Of a stretch of DNA of 64,000 nt, positions 9,183 to 19,750 are shown in pieces. How positions within the stretch are numbered: position 1 is the first letter of the stretch; each line of letters opens with the position of its first letter. The DNA lies in contig NC_092807.1 of NCBI RefSeq assembly GCF_040954645.1, forward strand, positions 77,392,021 through 77,456,020, in the 5' to 3' direction. Under the pieces are notes generated by a model, which ran no database searches, was not told the origin of the DNA, and saw nothing but the letters and a program-made list of their open reading frames with translations. The position numbers and the translations under genes were made by a program. Source of the stretch: Diabrotica undecimpunctata (taxonomy: Eukaryota > Arthropoda > Insecta > Coleoptera > Chrysomelidae).

Positions 9183-9809
9183 CACCATTGGCCTCCAACG
9201 TCACGAGGATGTCCACCATTGGTCGAGGACACGTTTCTGTGGCATCATTGGTCGAGAAAAACGTTCTAACGTCACGAGGAGGGCGTTACTATGTCACCAT
9301 TGGTCCCTCATCGCTATACCGCCATTTCTATGATGTTTATTCAAATTCTAAGCTGTCATTGGTCGCTGGGGGTGTTGCTATTCCCACCACTGACGCTGCT
9401 ATGCTGCCATTGGTCGACGACACGTTCTGACGTCACGAGGACGTCCACCATTGCTCAGCAAGACATGGGGGGACGTTCCTATGCCATCATTGGCCGAGGG
9501 GCGTGGCCTAGAGACACGAGGCACGTTCCTACGTCACCATTGGCCTCCAACGTCACGAGGATGTCCACCATTGGCGAGGACACGTTTCTGTGGCATCATT
9601 GTTCGAGGAAAACGTTCTAATGTCACGAGGAGGGCGTTACTATGTCACCATTGGTCCCTCATCGCTATACCGCCATTTCTATGATGTTTATTTAAATTCT
9701 AAGCTGTCATTGGTCGCTGGGGGTGTTGCTATTCCCGCCACTGATGCTGCTATGCTGCCATTGGTCGATGACACGTTCCGACGTCACGAGGACGTCCACC
9801 ATTGGTCCG
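9183..9809 (+). repeat. 352-bp tandem duplication with clustered ATTGG and CGTCACGAGG motifs
   Basis: The sequence from CACCATTGGCCTCC at 9183 repeats at 9535 with a few substitutions; the second copy ends near 9809. Each unit contains many ATTGG boxes (reverse complement of CCAAT) and several CGTCACGAGG elements, one extended to the palindrome TGACGTCA. GC content is well above the surroundings. ORFs across it are by-products of the repeat. Confidence 0.8.
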
Positions 9810-9816
9810 AATTAAA

Positions 9817-10032
9817 ATGCCGTTGACTTTAAACGAAAAAATCGAAATAATGCGATTGTTTAGAGATTTTATTTGTAGTAGTAGGGAAGTTGCTGTTACT
9901 ACGAACTTATATGCTGGTCGTCTAGTTAACTTTTTCGATGGGGAATTATGGGATGCTATAGAAGTTTTTCATCTTGTAGGAATGTATTTCCAGCATAGTG
10001 CATCCATTCACAATTCAATGATTATTCGTTAA
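9817..10032 (+). pseudogene. Possible N-terminal fragment of a mariner-like transposase
   Basis: MPLTLNEKIEIMRLF resembles the helix-turn-helix start of the DUF4817/mariner-like transposases found elsewhere in the window. The similarity lasts only ~30 codons and then fades. No TIR or catalytic part follows, because the downstream LINE begins at 10075. This rests on a short match only. Confidence 0.3.
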
Positions 10033-10087
10033 TGTTTAAACCAAAAATTTCATATGCGCTGGATAGGAAGAAACTGAATCCAGAAAC

Positions 10088-10828
10088 ATGGACATAACTC
10101 CTTTAGAAGAGATTAGATGGAATAGAGAAGGTACACTAAAAACTAATAAATCAGTAATATTTTTCAGCGGAAGCAAACGGGAACATCAATTCGGCACTGG
10201 TTTTATAGTCAGGGAAAGTCTTGTGGGGTCAGTCTTAACTTTCAAACCCGTTAATGAAAGACTCTGTTATATGAGACTCAAAGGACAACTACATAACTAT
10301 ACCCTAGTTGCTGCCCATGCACCAACAGAGGAAAAGAAAGAGCATGTAAAAGATAACTTTTATGAGAAACTAGAGGAACTGATAAATAATCTACCCAAAC
10401 AGGACATGCATATTATCTTAGGTGATTTCAATGCAAAGATCGGGAAGGAAGCAGCGTAGAAACCAACAATAACCATAGTCACAGACCACAGGTAACCATA
10501 GTCTTCACGATGTCAGCAACGATAATGGAACAAGGTTTATAGACTTTGCAGCGTCCCACAACCTCCTAATAAAAACGACAATTTTCGAACACAAGAAAAT
10601 ACACAAACAAACATGGTCTCCAACGACGGCGTCACAAGAAATCAGATCGATCATGTTCTAGTAGAGCCCAGGAGGGGTAGTAACTGTCTAGACGTAAGAA
10701 GCCTAAGAGGAGCTGATGGAGACACGGATCATTTTCTGGTAAAAGCGAAGATAAGGACAAGAATGGCGTCCAAAAAAAACACACAAGAATACATCAACAC
10801 AATTATGGAATACCAAAGTTCTACGTAA
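10088..10828 (+). pseudogene. LINE apurinic-type endonuclease domain, broken
   Basis: The first frame (10088-10459) contains LEEIRWNREG, VAAHAPTEEK and the catalytic-loop motif LGDFNAKIG; it stops at 10457-10459. A second frame (10613-10828) contains NQIDHVLV and DTDHFLVKAKI, the conserved C-terminal Asp/His strand of exonuclease-endonuclease-phosphatase folds. The N-terminal strand carrying the first metal ligands is missing or degraded. The enzyme would nick target DNA to prime reverse transcription. Confidence 0.75.
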
Positions 10829-11025
10829 TAAGGAGACAGAACAGAAATTTCAAAAGGCTATAAAAATCGCTCTAACACAGACAGAAGACTATAATAACAT
10901 AGACTTAGCTTGAAAAATATCAAATTAGCTCTGACAAGCGTATCAGATGAAATACTAGGATACAAAAGAAAAAAACAAAAAAATGGTTCGATGATGAATG
11001 CCTGAACTCCATAACAGCAAGAAAT

Positions 11026-12846
11026 ATGGCTAGAAAGAATATGCTACAAAACCCCTCGCACAACAACAATGAAATGTATAGACAAAGAAGAACAGAGACA
11101 AGAAAACTAATGAAAAGGAAGAAGAGGGAGTATCAGGAACAAATAATCAGAGATATAGAAGAAAAAAGAAAAAACAAACAAGCGAGACAGTTCTTCAAAG
11201 GAATTTCAGATATCAAGACCGGGTACCAAGCAAGAACAGGAAACTTCCTTCTTAATGACAGCGGGCAGATTATCACTGATGACAAGGATATCCTAAAAAC
11301 CTGGAAGGAATACTTCTAGCAACTATTGAAAGACCAATCTAAAAGAAATACATTAAACATAGAGGTACATACAGCTGCAATAGAAGACCAATACCCGACA
11401 TACGAAGAAGTAATACAGGCAATTAAAAAACTTAAAAATAATAAGACACCAGGTAGCGATGGTATCCCGCAGAGTGCTTAAAACATGGAGGAGAAGCGTT
11501 GTACAGTTCTATATACAACCTAATTCAAGACATTTGGCGAGAAGAAACAATGCCAGATGAATGGAAAGAAGGGGTTATTGTACCAATACACAAAAAAAAA
11601 CCTAAACATGCACAGAAGTAATCGTTGGAGATTATCAATGCGGATTTAGACCGGGCCGCTCTACCATAGACCAGATATTCACAATAAAACAGATAATGGA
11701 AAAATGCTGGGAGTTTGATCGTGAGCTTCATCAGATGTTCATATATTTTAAACAAGCATTTGATAGAGTATGCAGGGTCAGACTGTGGACAGCGATGCGG
11801 AAACTTGGCTTTCCAAAAAAACTAGTCAGGTTGATACGGATGTGTATGGAACGGTTACGATGTAAGGTGAGAGTTGGACAACAATACTCGGAGACATTTG
11901 AAATAAACAATGGACTAAAACAGAGAGATGCACTTTCACCACAACTCTTCAACTTAGCTCTGGAACACATAATCAGAAGTGCAAGAATCAAAAAACCGAA
12001 TACAGTATTTCATCGAGAAGTACCAAACTTACAACTGGAATTTGCAGTCGATATAGATCTAATAGGAAACACACGATTAAGGATGAATGAGACTTTCGTG
12101 AGGTTCGAGAAGGAAGCAGAGAAGATGGGGCTCCAAATCAACGAAAACAAGACGAAATATATGTATATGAGCCGCAATAACCAAAGCAGAGTCAAAATCG
12201 GTCAGAAAATCACCATCGATTACTGAGCGCGTTAGAGAATTCAAGTATCTTGGAACAACAGTACTTGAAGACAATAAGGGATCACAAGAAATAAACAACA
12301 GGATCCAGGCCGGCAACAGATGTCTTTTACCCTCCAAAACCTTATAAAATGGAAACAACTAACAAGACGTACGAAGATACAGGTCTATAAAACAATCATA
12401 TGACCCGTTGTGATGTATGGAAGCGAAACGTGGACGAATACAAAGGCAAACAAAGAGAGACTATGTATTTGGGAAAGAAAAATCCTAAGGAAGATCTTTG
12501 GCCCTGTGCTGGTTGAAGCATCAGGACAATATAAGATAAGAACTAACAAAGAGCTCGAAGAACTTTACCCAGACGTCAACATCATAAAAGAAATAAAGTC
12601 CAGAAAACTCCAATGGGCAGGACACCTCAGAAGACATTCTGACGAACGAACAGTAAGATTGGTTTAGGAGGAAGTCCCAACTGGAAGCAGACCACGCGGA
12701 CGTCCTCGTCTCCGGTGGCGAGATAATATAGCAGGAGACCTAAGCACTATGGGCGTGGAGCATTGGATGGAGGTTGCTCAAGACAGAAAACAGTGGAGGC
12801 ATGTTGTCGAGTCGGCTAAAACCCACGAAGGGTTGTAACGCCACGG
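11026..12846 (+). pseudogene. LINE reverse transcriptase and C-terminal tail, broken
   Basis: A basic linker (11026-11319) precedes RT blocks in changing frames: PGSDGIPQSA near 11455, CGFRPGRSTIDQIFT near 11645, and FKQAFDRV near 11745. The catalytic YADD box is replaced by FAVDID near 12043. The tail (12410-12667 and beyond) has MYGSETWTNTK, LQWAGHLRRH and, past a TAG at 12667, GRPRLRWRDNI. Loss of YADD and of the Asp in FIDFKQAFD (here FIYFKQAFD) abolishes polymerase activity. Confidence 0.82.
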
Positions 12847-12877
12847 AGTAAGTAAGTAAGTTCGGATAGGAAGAAAC

Positions 12878-13189
12878 CATCCTTTTGGACTTTTACAAAT
12901 CAGCTGCACAATTCTGACTTAACGCAATTACTAGACAAGAGAAAAATAGACAAAAACATCAATACTTCTGAATTTTGGTACAAAATACCTTTAATTAAAG
13001 TTAATAGTTAACGAAATATTAAATAAAATAAATATATCAGCAGGATAATTAATAATAGGATTTGACAAACTAACAGAATAATAGGATTTTACATCAAACA
13101 TTTTACGTTTTATATTAAATTAAAGCCATAGTCAAAACATTTTATTTACAAACCAAATTAAAAATAGTTAAACTTTAATTCATTTGTCA
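12878..13189. other. AT-rich spacer
   Basis: Follows the LINE target duplication. A frame of ~58 codons starting at ATG 10033 would continue here if the LINE were absent, but it has no recognised similarity. Otherwise nothing is seen. Confidence 0.3.
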
Positions 13190-13985
13190 ATATATTCCAT
13201 AAAAGATCTATCTTATTTAAAACACGTTTTAAAAATAAAACACGTTTTAAACAACGTGTCTTATAGACACGTTGTTTAAAAGCGCCCCATACACCAAAAT
13301 CAATAGAATTAAATTCTGGGCTACGTGGTAGCTATAATGTATAATAGATGAATATATTCTTTTGGATACATATCCTAATCTTAGGGTATATTATGCAACT
13401 ACATCTTATTTGTGACAAAAGTTGATTAACGTATTAAACTGTGATGTAACTCGTTTATTGGTTACTTATATACACACAGAATACCGTATCGATGACATTA
13501 CTTATTTATGTGATTACTTTACAGCTTACGATTAGCTATAATTACATCTCGAACAAATGAAATATTATGATTTACTAACGAATTAATAATATGCTGCACT
13601 AAATTACATCTGTGTTTACTATATTTATAACAATATCGGTTATTTTGTCAACGATGATGTTATTGTAAAAATGCTAAGTCTTTAAGGTTAGATTTGTAGC
13701 AGAAGTATTATGAAACAAGACACATATGTGTTATTCAATACCTGTGCTGTAGTTTCTAATTATCCTAATAAAAATGGGTAAACGATTTACGTAATGAATA
13801 ATAAGCATTCTTTTGAGATTTTTTATAAATTAAATAATTGTATCAATATCTCACCACATTGCCAAGGAATATGACTAACATGACCAATCCAACGTTCAGA
13901 AAAGTTGTATTTAAGTATGTTCTCACTGCCCTCTCTCTAGAATGTGGTGATGTACCATCTTGCATAAACCCCATATTTTGGGTAC
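13190..13985 (-). pseudogene. Mariner-like transposase relic split by ~0.5 kb
   Basis: On the minus strand, 13980-13850 encodes GFMQDGTSPHSRERAVRTYL with the second catalytic Asp, then SERWIGH. The third catalytic block (LPRSPEFNSIDFGVWGAFK) appears ~500 bp further on, at 13330-13255. In intact relatives in this window these blocks are ~15 codons apart, so ~0.5 kb of unrelated AT-rich DNA (about 13340-13848) has been inserted or the copy has been rearranged. Frame and sequence are heavily degraded and no TIRs were found. Confidence 0.6.
13245..13281. repeat. Perfect 16-bp inverted repeat with 5-bp loop
   Basis: TTTTAAACAACGTGTC at 13245-13260 is matched by its reverse complement at 13266-13281. 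It lies inside the degraded transposase relic and may have arisen by local palindromic duplication. Two CACGTTTT direct repeats precede it. Confidence 0.8.
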
Positions 13986-14844
13986 TCAGTATTTTATAAG
14001 AGAGAAAAAGTAATACAACGCTAGTATAGAAACTTAAAAAGTCTGAATACGGACACGGCAGCTAAAGAAGAAGATGAAAGCTTTTCTCCAATTACACATT
14101 TAGCAGTCATAACAAAGCATTTTGTGATATTACATTATCATCTTTTGTCATCGAATGCCATAGTCTGTGGACTAGTGCGCATTTTGATGCGCATCGCCCT
14201 GCCTCGAATTTTCCCATTGGCTCTTGACCTGGAAATCCCTATTTATCGCTCGAACGGCACATATAAATATTGTCGATTTTCAGGTCAGCCAGGTCAGTCC
14301 CTCACGGGCCCTCCGAGAGCTTAGTGCTCTTGGGGCCCTGCTTCCTGCTGTTCCAATTATACTCTGTGGCTGAGATATTATTCAACTACAATCTGATGTT
14401 TTATTTCGACCTATATTTTTGTCATGTAAGAAATATCTTGTCTTTTTCAAGACAAGCCTTCAGAAGACCACGACCTGATGCTTTATTTCGACTTGGTGTA
14501 CCTTTGTCATGTAAGAAATATCTTGTCTTTTTCAAGACAAGCCATCAGAAGATAAATATTTACAAGTCCATACCCAGTAAATGGACTTGGGTAGAAGAGC
14601 TCTCGACTGCGATATTCGAAGCCCTCTACAGAGCACCCGGGGATAACAGAAGGTGTATAGACCCGTATTTGTTCCCCCGAGGTGACACTTCTATTGTTTT
14701 AAAACTAAGCTGTTTTAATAAGAATAAACTATTAATCATGCATAATCATTTATTATGCAGCTGACTTAGTCTATAAATTTTTACAAACGTAAAAGTTATA
14801 GCGAAAAATAAAAAAATTAAATTTCCATTTTAACACTTTGTATC
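13986..14844 (+). other. Unclassified LTR- or promoter-like block with hairpin and 85-bp duplication
   Basis: No convincing gene. A GC-rich patch has a hairpin with GGGCCC and AGAGC arms (14306-14338), preceded by ATATAAATA at ~14261 that could be a TATA box. A segment containing GTCATGTAAGAAATATCTTG repeats with a period of 85 bp (14421 and 14506). TATA box, structured leader and a downstream AATAAA together resemble an LTR, but no TG...CA ends or partner copy can be seen. Confidence 0.35.
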
Positions 14845-14963
14845 TTTCTTAATATTGTAGCGAGATTAAATAAAACGAGCGGTTCGAATTTATATAAATA
14901 TATCTATTTATAAGTTTACAGTTCGGTACTCTCTTATCAACTAAACTCTACTCCCAACATCGT

Positions 14964-14966
<3 letters not shown>
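14845..14966 (-). repeat. Possible end piece of the Gypsy LTR
   Basis: Read on the minus strand this ends in ...TTTAATCTCGCTACA, compatible with an LTR 3' terminus. It could be the remainder of the LTR that begins at 17837 and breaks at the (TA)n near 17677, with the PLE composite in between. The link is by position only. Confidence 0.3.

Positions 14967-15031
<65 letters not shown>
14967..15031. repeat. (TA)n microsatellite
   Basis: About 65 bp of pure TA abutting the left arm of the PLE composite. Confidence 0.95.
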
Positions 15032-15035
<4 letters not shown>

Positions 15036-15116
15036 CTAAGGTACACTCGAGTGGTGGGTTTTTCGGTCAAAGTGGAGAAATAAAAGACAAAGAAGGTGGC
15101 TACTTCATCTATTTAT

Positions 15117-15158
15117 TGAAGACGTTTCGCTTTCTGCTAAGAAAGCATCATCAGTTCA
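15117..15158 (-). ncRNA. Hammerhead-ribozyme-like motif in left PLE arm
   Basis: On the minus strand: TGAA, CTGATGA, one extra T, helix II GCTTTCT/AGAAAGC with loop TAGC, GAAA, then CGTC and TTCA. TGAA pairs with TTCA as helix I, and ACGT forms a minimal palindromic helix III, placing the predicted cleavage after GTC. The extra T after CTGATGA departs from the canonical core. The right arm copy (17499-17543, plus strand) is degraded in the CTGATGA box. Confidence 0.6.
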
Positions 15159-16193
15159 TCTAAAAAGAATAATATGAAACCAAACATCCATAGAGAAGTT
15201 ACAATAAGAGTGTGTTACCTTACAAAGACATGTAGCAGTCAATGATGTTAAAAATATGAAAAAGCTTACGAAACTGGACATTCAGAGTTAACGTTATATA
15301 AAACAATTAATTGAAACTTGGTATAGTTTGCAATTTAACAAAATTAGCACAGCAAAAGAACATGTGATAAACATACATGTATATAAAAAAGTTATTATAA
15401 AAACTTAAGTAAAAAACATTAAGGTTTATTTTAAAGTGTAAAGAACTAGAAAGATCATGAGAATGCACTTCCAACAATTTATTTAATAAATTAGATTTTA
15501 ATTTTAACTTTAGGTAACATAAGTTATTTAAGATTAATATAGTAATAAAGATAAAATGAAGTTACCAGTCTTAAGCTTACTGAATCTCGCCGGTAAATGA
15601 ATTTACAGGTTTAACACTCACGCACACAACGTGAATAGAAATGGCCTTGAGGTCAAAATGACACAAACAGCAAGGCAAACTACCAACCTCTATATAATAG
15701 GGCGGTATCTTCAAAGAATGTGATAAATTTGGTTGACAACTTGTCGTTAAAAAAACCAAACAATGAAAGGAAAAGGTGGTTAAGATCACCATTTACCCTA
15801 CAGTGATTGATCTGTCAACAAAGAACAAAGCATGCGAAGTCAATCCAAAATATCATATATTATAATATTATGACGTCACTGGTTAGCCAGCCAACAGGTG
15901 AAGATTAATACAACTTCCACAGTCCAAAGGTTCGAAAAATTTGGGACCGTAATGAAAAAAATTCTATGAATCAATTTCAGTTTAAAATTTTATCAAACAA
16001 GTTCATCAAAAAGAACAATTACTTAATTATGTAAAAGTGATATTGACAAATAATTAATAAAATGTAAGTTGATAAATCTTAGTTAAGGAAGGAATAATTT
16101 ATTTTATTTTATTTTTATTTAAATTTATTATATGAAAATGTGATAAAAAAAAACCCATTGTGGGACAAAATTTAAGTAAACAACATATCAAGC

Positions 16194-16688
16194 CTAATTC
16201 TGCAAAATTAATGCATGATAAATTTGGCTCAAATTACTAATGTCGGTTCTCTTATTAAGGGTATTTGGATGTTTTAATATTGAACACATTTCTAAAAACT
16301 GTCTTTTAACGAGAGTGCGTTCAGTGCAAAGAATTTTAACTTCATTAAAGTTTACTTCGTGCTTAGTGTTAATAGCATGTTGGGCAAGAGCACAAGTATG
16401 CTTAGATAAATTAATATCACTGCGGTGTATCGTAAGATGCCCTCTCAGTGATCTCCCTGTCTGACCGATGTAACATGAGTCACTCTCAGCACAAGGTATA
16501 TGATATATTACATTAACTTGTTCCAGAAGGGACAGAGGTGTTTTAGTTTTAGAAAACAAATTCCTGACAGTCTTAGCATTCTTAATAGCAATTTTAACCG
16601 GTACGTTGTTATGTTTGTACAGTTTAACGAGTTTCTCAGTAACTTGAGGAAACTTAAATAATAAAATTTTAAACTGAAATTGATTCAT
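16194..16688 (-). CDS. PLE ORF C-terminal part with GIY-YIG endonuclease
   Basis: 164 codons. The GIY-YIG signature is present as VIYHIPC...CYIGQTGRSLRG near residues 86-105. The downstream helix has the conserved His/Lys-rich HRSDI, ALAQHAINTKHEVNF, and a catalytic Glu region (TLVKRQFLEMCSI). In PLEs this nuclease follows the reverse transcriptase and cuts target DNA for primed integration. The RT itself is absent upstream, where the inverted arm begins, so the ORF is a remnant. Confidence 0.8.
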   Translation of the reverse strand: MNQFQFKILLFKFPQVTEKLVKLYKHNNVPVKIAIKNAKTVRNLFSKTKTPLSLLEQVNVIYHIPCAESDSCYIGQTGRSLRGHLTIHRSDINLSKHTCALAQHAINTKHEVNFNEVKILCTERTLVKRQFLEMCSILKHPNTLNKRTDISNLSQIYHALILQN

Positions 16689-17630
16689 AGAATTTTTTTC
16701 ATTACGGTCCCAAATTTTTCGAACCTTTGGACTGTGGAAGTTGTATTAATCTTCACCTGTTGGCTGGCTAACCAGTGACGTCATAATATTATAATATATG
16801 ATATTTTGGATTGACTTCGCATGCTTTGTTCTTTGTTGACAGATCAATCACTGTAGGGCAAATAGTGATCTTAATCACCTTTTTCATTCATTGTTTTGTT
16901 TTTTTAACGACAAGTTGTCAACCAAATTTATCACATTCTTTGAATATACCGCCCTATTATATAGAGGTTGGTAGTTTGCCTTGCTGTTTGTGTCATTTTG
17001 ACCTCAAGGCCATTTCTATTCACGTTGTGTGCGTGGGTGTTAAACCTGTAAATTCATTTACCGGCGAGATTCAGTAAGCTTAAGACTGGTAACTTCATTT
17101 TATCTTTATTACTATATTAAACTTAAATAACTTATAATGTTACCCAAAGTTAAAATTAAAATCTAATTTATTAAATAAATTGATGGAAGTGCATTCTCAT
17201 GATCTTTCTAGTTCTTTACACTTTAAAATAAACCTTAATGTTTTTTACTTAAGTTTTTATAATAACTTGTTTATATACATGTATGTTTATCACATGTTCT
17301 TTTGCTGTGCTAATTTTGTTAAATTGCAAACTATACCAAGTTTCAATTAATTGTTTTATACAACGTTAACTCTGAATGTCCAGTTTCGTAAGCTTTTTCA
17401 TATTTTTAACATCATTGACTGCTAGATGTCTTTGTAAGGTAACACACTTTTATTGTAACTTCTCTATGGATGTTTGGTTTCATATTGTTCTTTTTAGATG
17501 AAGTGATGGATGCTTTCTGAGCAGAAAGCGAAACTTCTTCAATGAATAGATGAAGTAGCCACCTTCTTTGTCTTTTATTTCTCCACTTTGTACCTTAGTT
17601 TATTTTGGATTGACGGTCGTACTTCTTTTC

Positions 17631-17634
<4 letters not shown>

Positions 17635-17676
<42 letters not shown>
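17635..17676. repeat. (TA)n microsatellite
   Basis: About 42 bp of TA between the right PLE arm and the broken Gypsy LTR. Confidence 0.95.
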
Positions 17677-17678
<2 letters not shown>

Positions 17679-17837
17679 AAAAGTATTATATACGAGAATA
17701 TTCTGGAGTAGCCCACCTCTAATTCGTGTCATCGAAAGCGCATCGAACACGGGTGCTATTGAAATGCCAATTCTTCAGTTTTCTAGATTTATCCTTCTAA
17801 GAATTATGATGTATCGGAGATGGGCTATTTCGTTACA
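17677..17837 (-). repeat. 3' LTR start and polypurine tract of the macrodomain Gypsy
   Basis: A purine run at 17838-17850 (AAGAGGGGAGCAG on the minus strand) is followed directly by TGTAACGAAATAGCCC, a typical Gypsy LTR start. The LTR is truncated at the (TA)n tract. Confidence 0.6.
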
Positions 17838-18013
17838 CTGCTCCCCTCTTAGATCTGAGCGTCTTGATCAGCAACTCCAGATGTAGACCCAGGATGGCGG
17901 AATCGCTCTCCAGCTCTGCATGAACCCCCCAAGAAGAAATAACAGTCTACAGACTTTGAAGGACACGATCTCTTCGAGTTAATACAACACACAGTAATTC
18001 GTACGCCGGTTTC

Positions 18014-18439
18014 TCAAAAGATCACTTTAAACATGATTCTGGCAATCTTCCAATCCAGATTTTCTAGTGCATGGCCTATCTTAGGTAAGGCCAAATTCTT
18101 GATGTCATAATTGCACACGATTTTCTTCAAATTAGTTAGAGCACGCCATATATCCTAGTAGCTTGCCCTGTCTGTATACGACTTCCTGGTCACCATATAC
18201 AGCAAAGATCGAGGACCATCTTCTAATCTCAATACTCTTCCAACTTTAGGCTGCTGGTTTTTTAACTCGTCCAAACGACCGAACTTCCTGTAGAATACAG
18301 ATGAGATACCTTGAGTCATCTCAAGATCTTGGGCAACACAGTGGGCTAGAGAGACGTTATGCAGAATACTAAAAAGATCCTGCTGAACTTCTGTCGTCAC
18401 GCCGAATCTAGCACTCATTCTTTCTGCGTAATTTGACAT
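18014..18439 (-). pseudogene. TARG1/OARD1-like macrodomain encoded by the Gypsy element
   Basis: From an ATG at 18439 the frame encodes MSARFGVTTEVQQDLFS and then a macrodomain core: SLAHCVAQDLEMTQGIS (ADP-ribose-binding loop region), FYRKFGRLDEL, YMVTRKSYTD, and, past an in-frame TAG at 18155-18157, LALPKIGHALENLDW. A TGA lies at 18014-18016, and the frame then stays open (ETGVRITVC and a Gly/Ser/Arg-rich tail) to 17849, right at the polypurine tract. Order and spacing match cellular terminal ADP-ribose hydrolases (OARD1/TARG1). The Lys of the TRK segment aligns with the family's catalytic Lys, while the usual Asp after the PxIGxxL loop is Glu here. Fused to pol or a separate accessory ORF cannot be decided, because a deletion precedes it. 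Confidence 0.75.
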
Positions 18440-18890
18440 AAATTCATTAAAGCTTCGCTTGGTCGGAGTAGATCTCCAAGGGAACACCAAATCGGCTAAA
18501 GAATTCTTTAACAAGTACCTCTGCAACGGTAGCAGCTTCTTGATTTGGTATCGCATAGGCCTCAGTCCATTTCGTAAAATAATCCATAGCTACCAGAATA
18601 TATTTATTTCCATCATTTGTCTCTGGAAGTGGACCTGCAATGTCGATTGCTACTCTTTCCATAGGACTACCAACATTGTACTGTTTCATGGGTGCCCTTT
18701 TTTTACCAACTGGACCATTACTGGTTGCACACAGTTCACATTTCCGGCACCATCTTCTTACATCATCTTTACAGTTCACCCAATAGAACCGTTCTCGAAC
18801 CTTGCAGAGTCTTCGTAATACCAAAGTGTCCACCTGATGCACCGTCATGTAACTGACGCAATACTTCTGATACTTTACTTTTAGGAACAA
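18440..18890 (-). pseudogene. Gypsy integrase, truncated after the second catalytic Asp
   Basis: The zinc-binding HHCC module (its histidines in LHDGASGGHFGITKT lie just upstream in the RNase H frame; WCRKCELC holds the cysteines) is followed by the core with the first Asp in VAIDIAGPLPE and the second in IYSDQ. The core then stops abruptly at ~18447. The DDE glutamate, the C-terminal domain and ~150 codons are missing, and the macrodomain coding begins in another frame within 20 bp. An internal deletion fused the two regions. A frameshift near 18795 also separates this part from RNase H. Confidence 0.82.
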
Positions 18891-19750
18891 TCAACTGAAG
18901 CTTAGATTCTGTACCATCATCGTTCTCAAAGGTTCTATACAGAAGATCATCTTTTAGCACTAGGCAATTCCATTGTCTCCAGTAACACTTGACTTCGGGA
19001 CTACATGCACTAATGTCTTGCCAAGAAGGTCTTTCACTTCGACGCATCAAATCCAATACTCTTTTTATACATGGATCATCTGCTTGAGTGTCTTGTAGCT
19101 GTTGAGGCTGCCATTGATCATTAATGACGGTGGTTTGTCTCACGGGGCAAAGTCGTTCTTCTAATTTAAGACAGTGATTACAATTTGCACTGCACGGACG
19201 TCTCGAAAGGGCATCAGCATTTAAATGAATTCTTCCAGCCCTGTGTTCGATCTCATAATCATATTCTTGTAATCGTTCTAACCATCTTGCCATCTGGCCC
19301 TCTAGATTACGGAATTGTAGGAGCCATTTTAGAGCAGCGTGATCCGTGCGAAGAAGAAACTTTCTGCCATACAAGTATTTATGGAAATGCTCGCAAGCCT
19401 TCACTACGCCTAGCAATTCTCTCCTGGTAACGCAATAGTTTCTTTCTGGTTTCGACAAGACTTTGCTAAAGTAAGCGATGACTTTCTCCTGTCCATCTCG
19501 GATTTGGGAGAGAACAACTCCTATTGCACTGTTGCTTGCATCGGTGTCCAACACAAATTTTCCTGCCTGTCTAGGGTAGCTTAAAATCGGTGCGCTGATC
19601 AGAGCCATTTGTAAGTGTTCGAAAGCTCTTTGACACTCTTCGCTCCATGTATGTTCTTTGCCTTCTTCTGCCAACTTTGTTAATGGCTTGGAAATGTTGG
19701 CAAATACTTTGACAAAACGTCGGTAATATGTACATAGGCCAAGAAAACTT
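18769..19750 (-). pseudogene. Gypsy RNase H domain and tether
   Basis: 301 open codons contain the tether/RNase H signature: APILSYPRQAGKFVLDTDAS, then QEKVIAYFSKVLSKPERNY, and TDHAALKWLLQF with RWLERLQEYDYEIEHRAG, ending in HLNADALSRRPC. All four acidic positions (DTDAS, the E of TRRELL, TDH, NADALSR) are retained. The N-terminal [15 protein letters not shown] connection to RT lies in another frame at ~19690-19750. Confidence 0.85.

Larger units (their letters stand above)
10075..12863 (+). mobile_element. RTE-type LINE with 14-bp target-site duplication
   Basis: GGATAGGAAGAAAC occurs at 10061-10074 and again at 12864-12877, bracketing a 2.8-kb insert with endonuclease, reverse transcriptase and C-terminal tail on the plus strand. 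The 3' end is a GTAA microsatellite (GAGTAAGTAAGTAAG), as in RTE-like elements, instead of poly(A). The copy is probably 5'-truncated, because coding begins within the endonuclease domain. Multiple stops and frameshifts make it non-autonomous. Confidence 0.85.
15041..17607 (-). mobile_element. Penelope-like element with ~0.95-kb inverted arms
   Basis: The sequence from ~15041 to ~15994 reappears as its reverse complement from ~16661 to ~17607 at roughly 95% identity. The outer part shares the GGTGGCTACTTCATCTATT block and the inner part shares TTTAAAATTT and GGACCGTAATG. The ~665-bp centre holds the GIY-YIG end of a PLE ORF on the minus strand. Outward-facing inverted terminal segments are a known PLE arrangement. 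(TA)n tracts flank both ends. The reverse transcriptase is missing, so this is a 5'-truncated copy. Confidence 0.8.

Noticed and set aside
9183..9809. CRISPR-like array
   Set aside because: The repeated motifs are short, irregularly spaced and part of one 352-bp duplication in eukaryotic DNA; there are no uniform spacers or cas genes.
14124..14764. Two ORFs of 66 and 164 codons
   Set aside because: They overlap a hairpin, a TATA-like box and an 85-bp tandem duplication, with no recognisable protein similarity; they look like chance frames in an LTR-like block.
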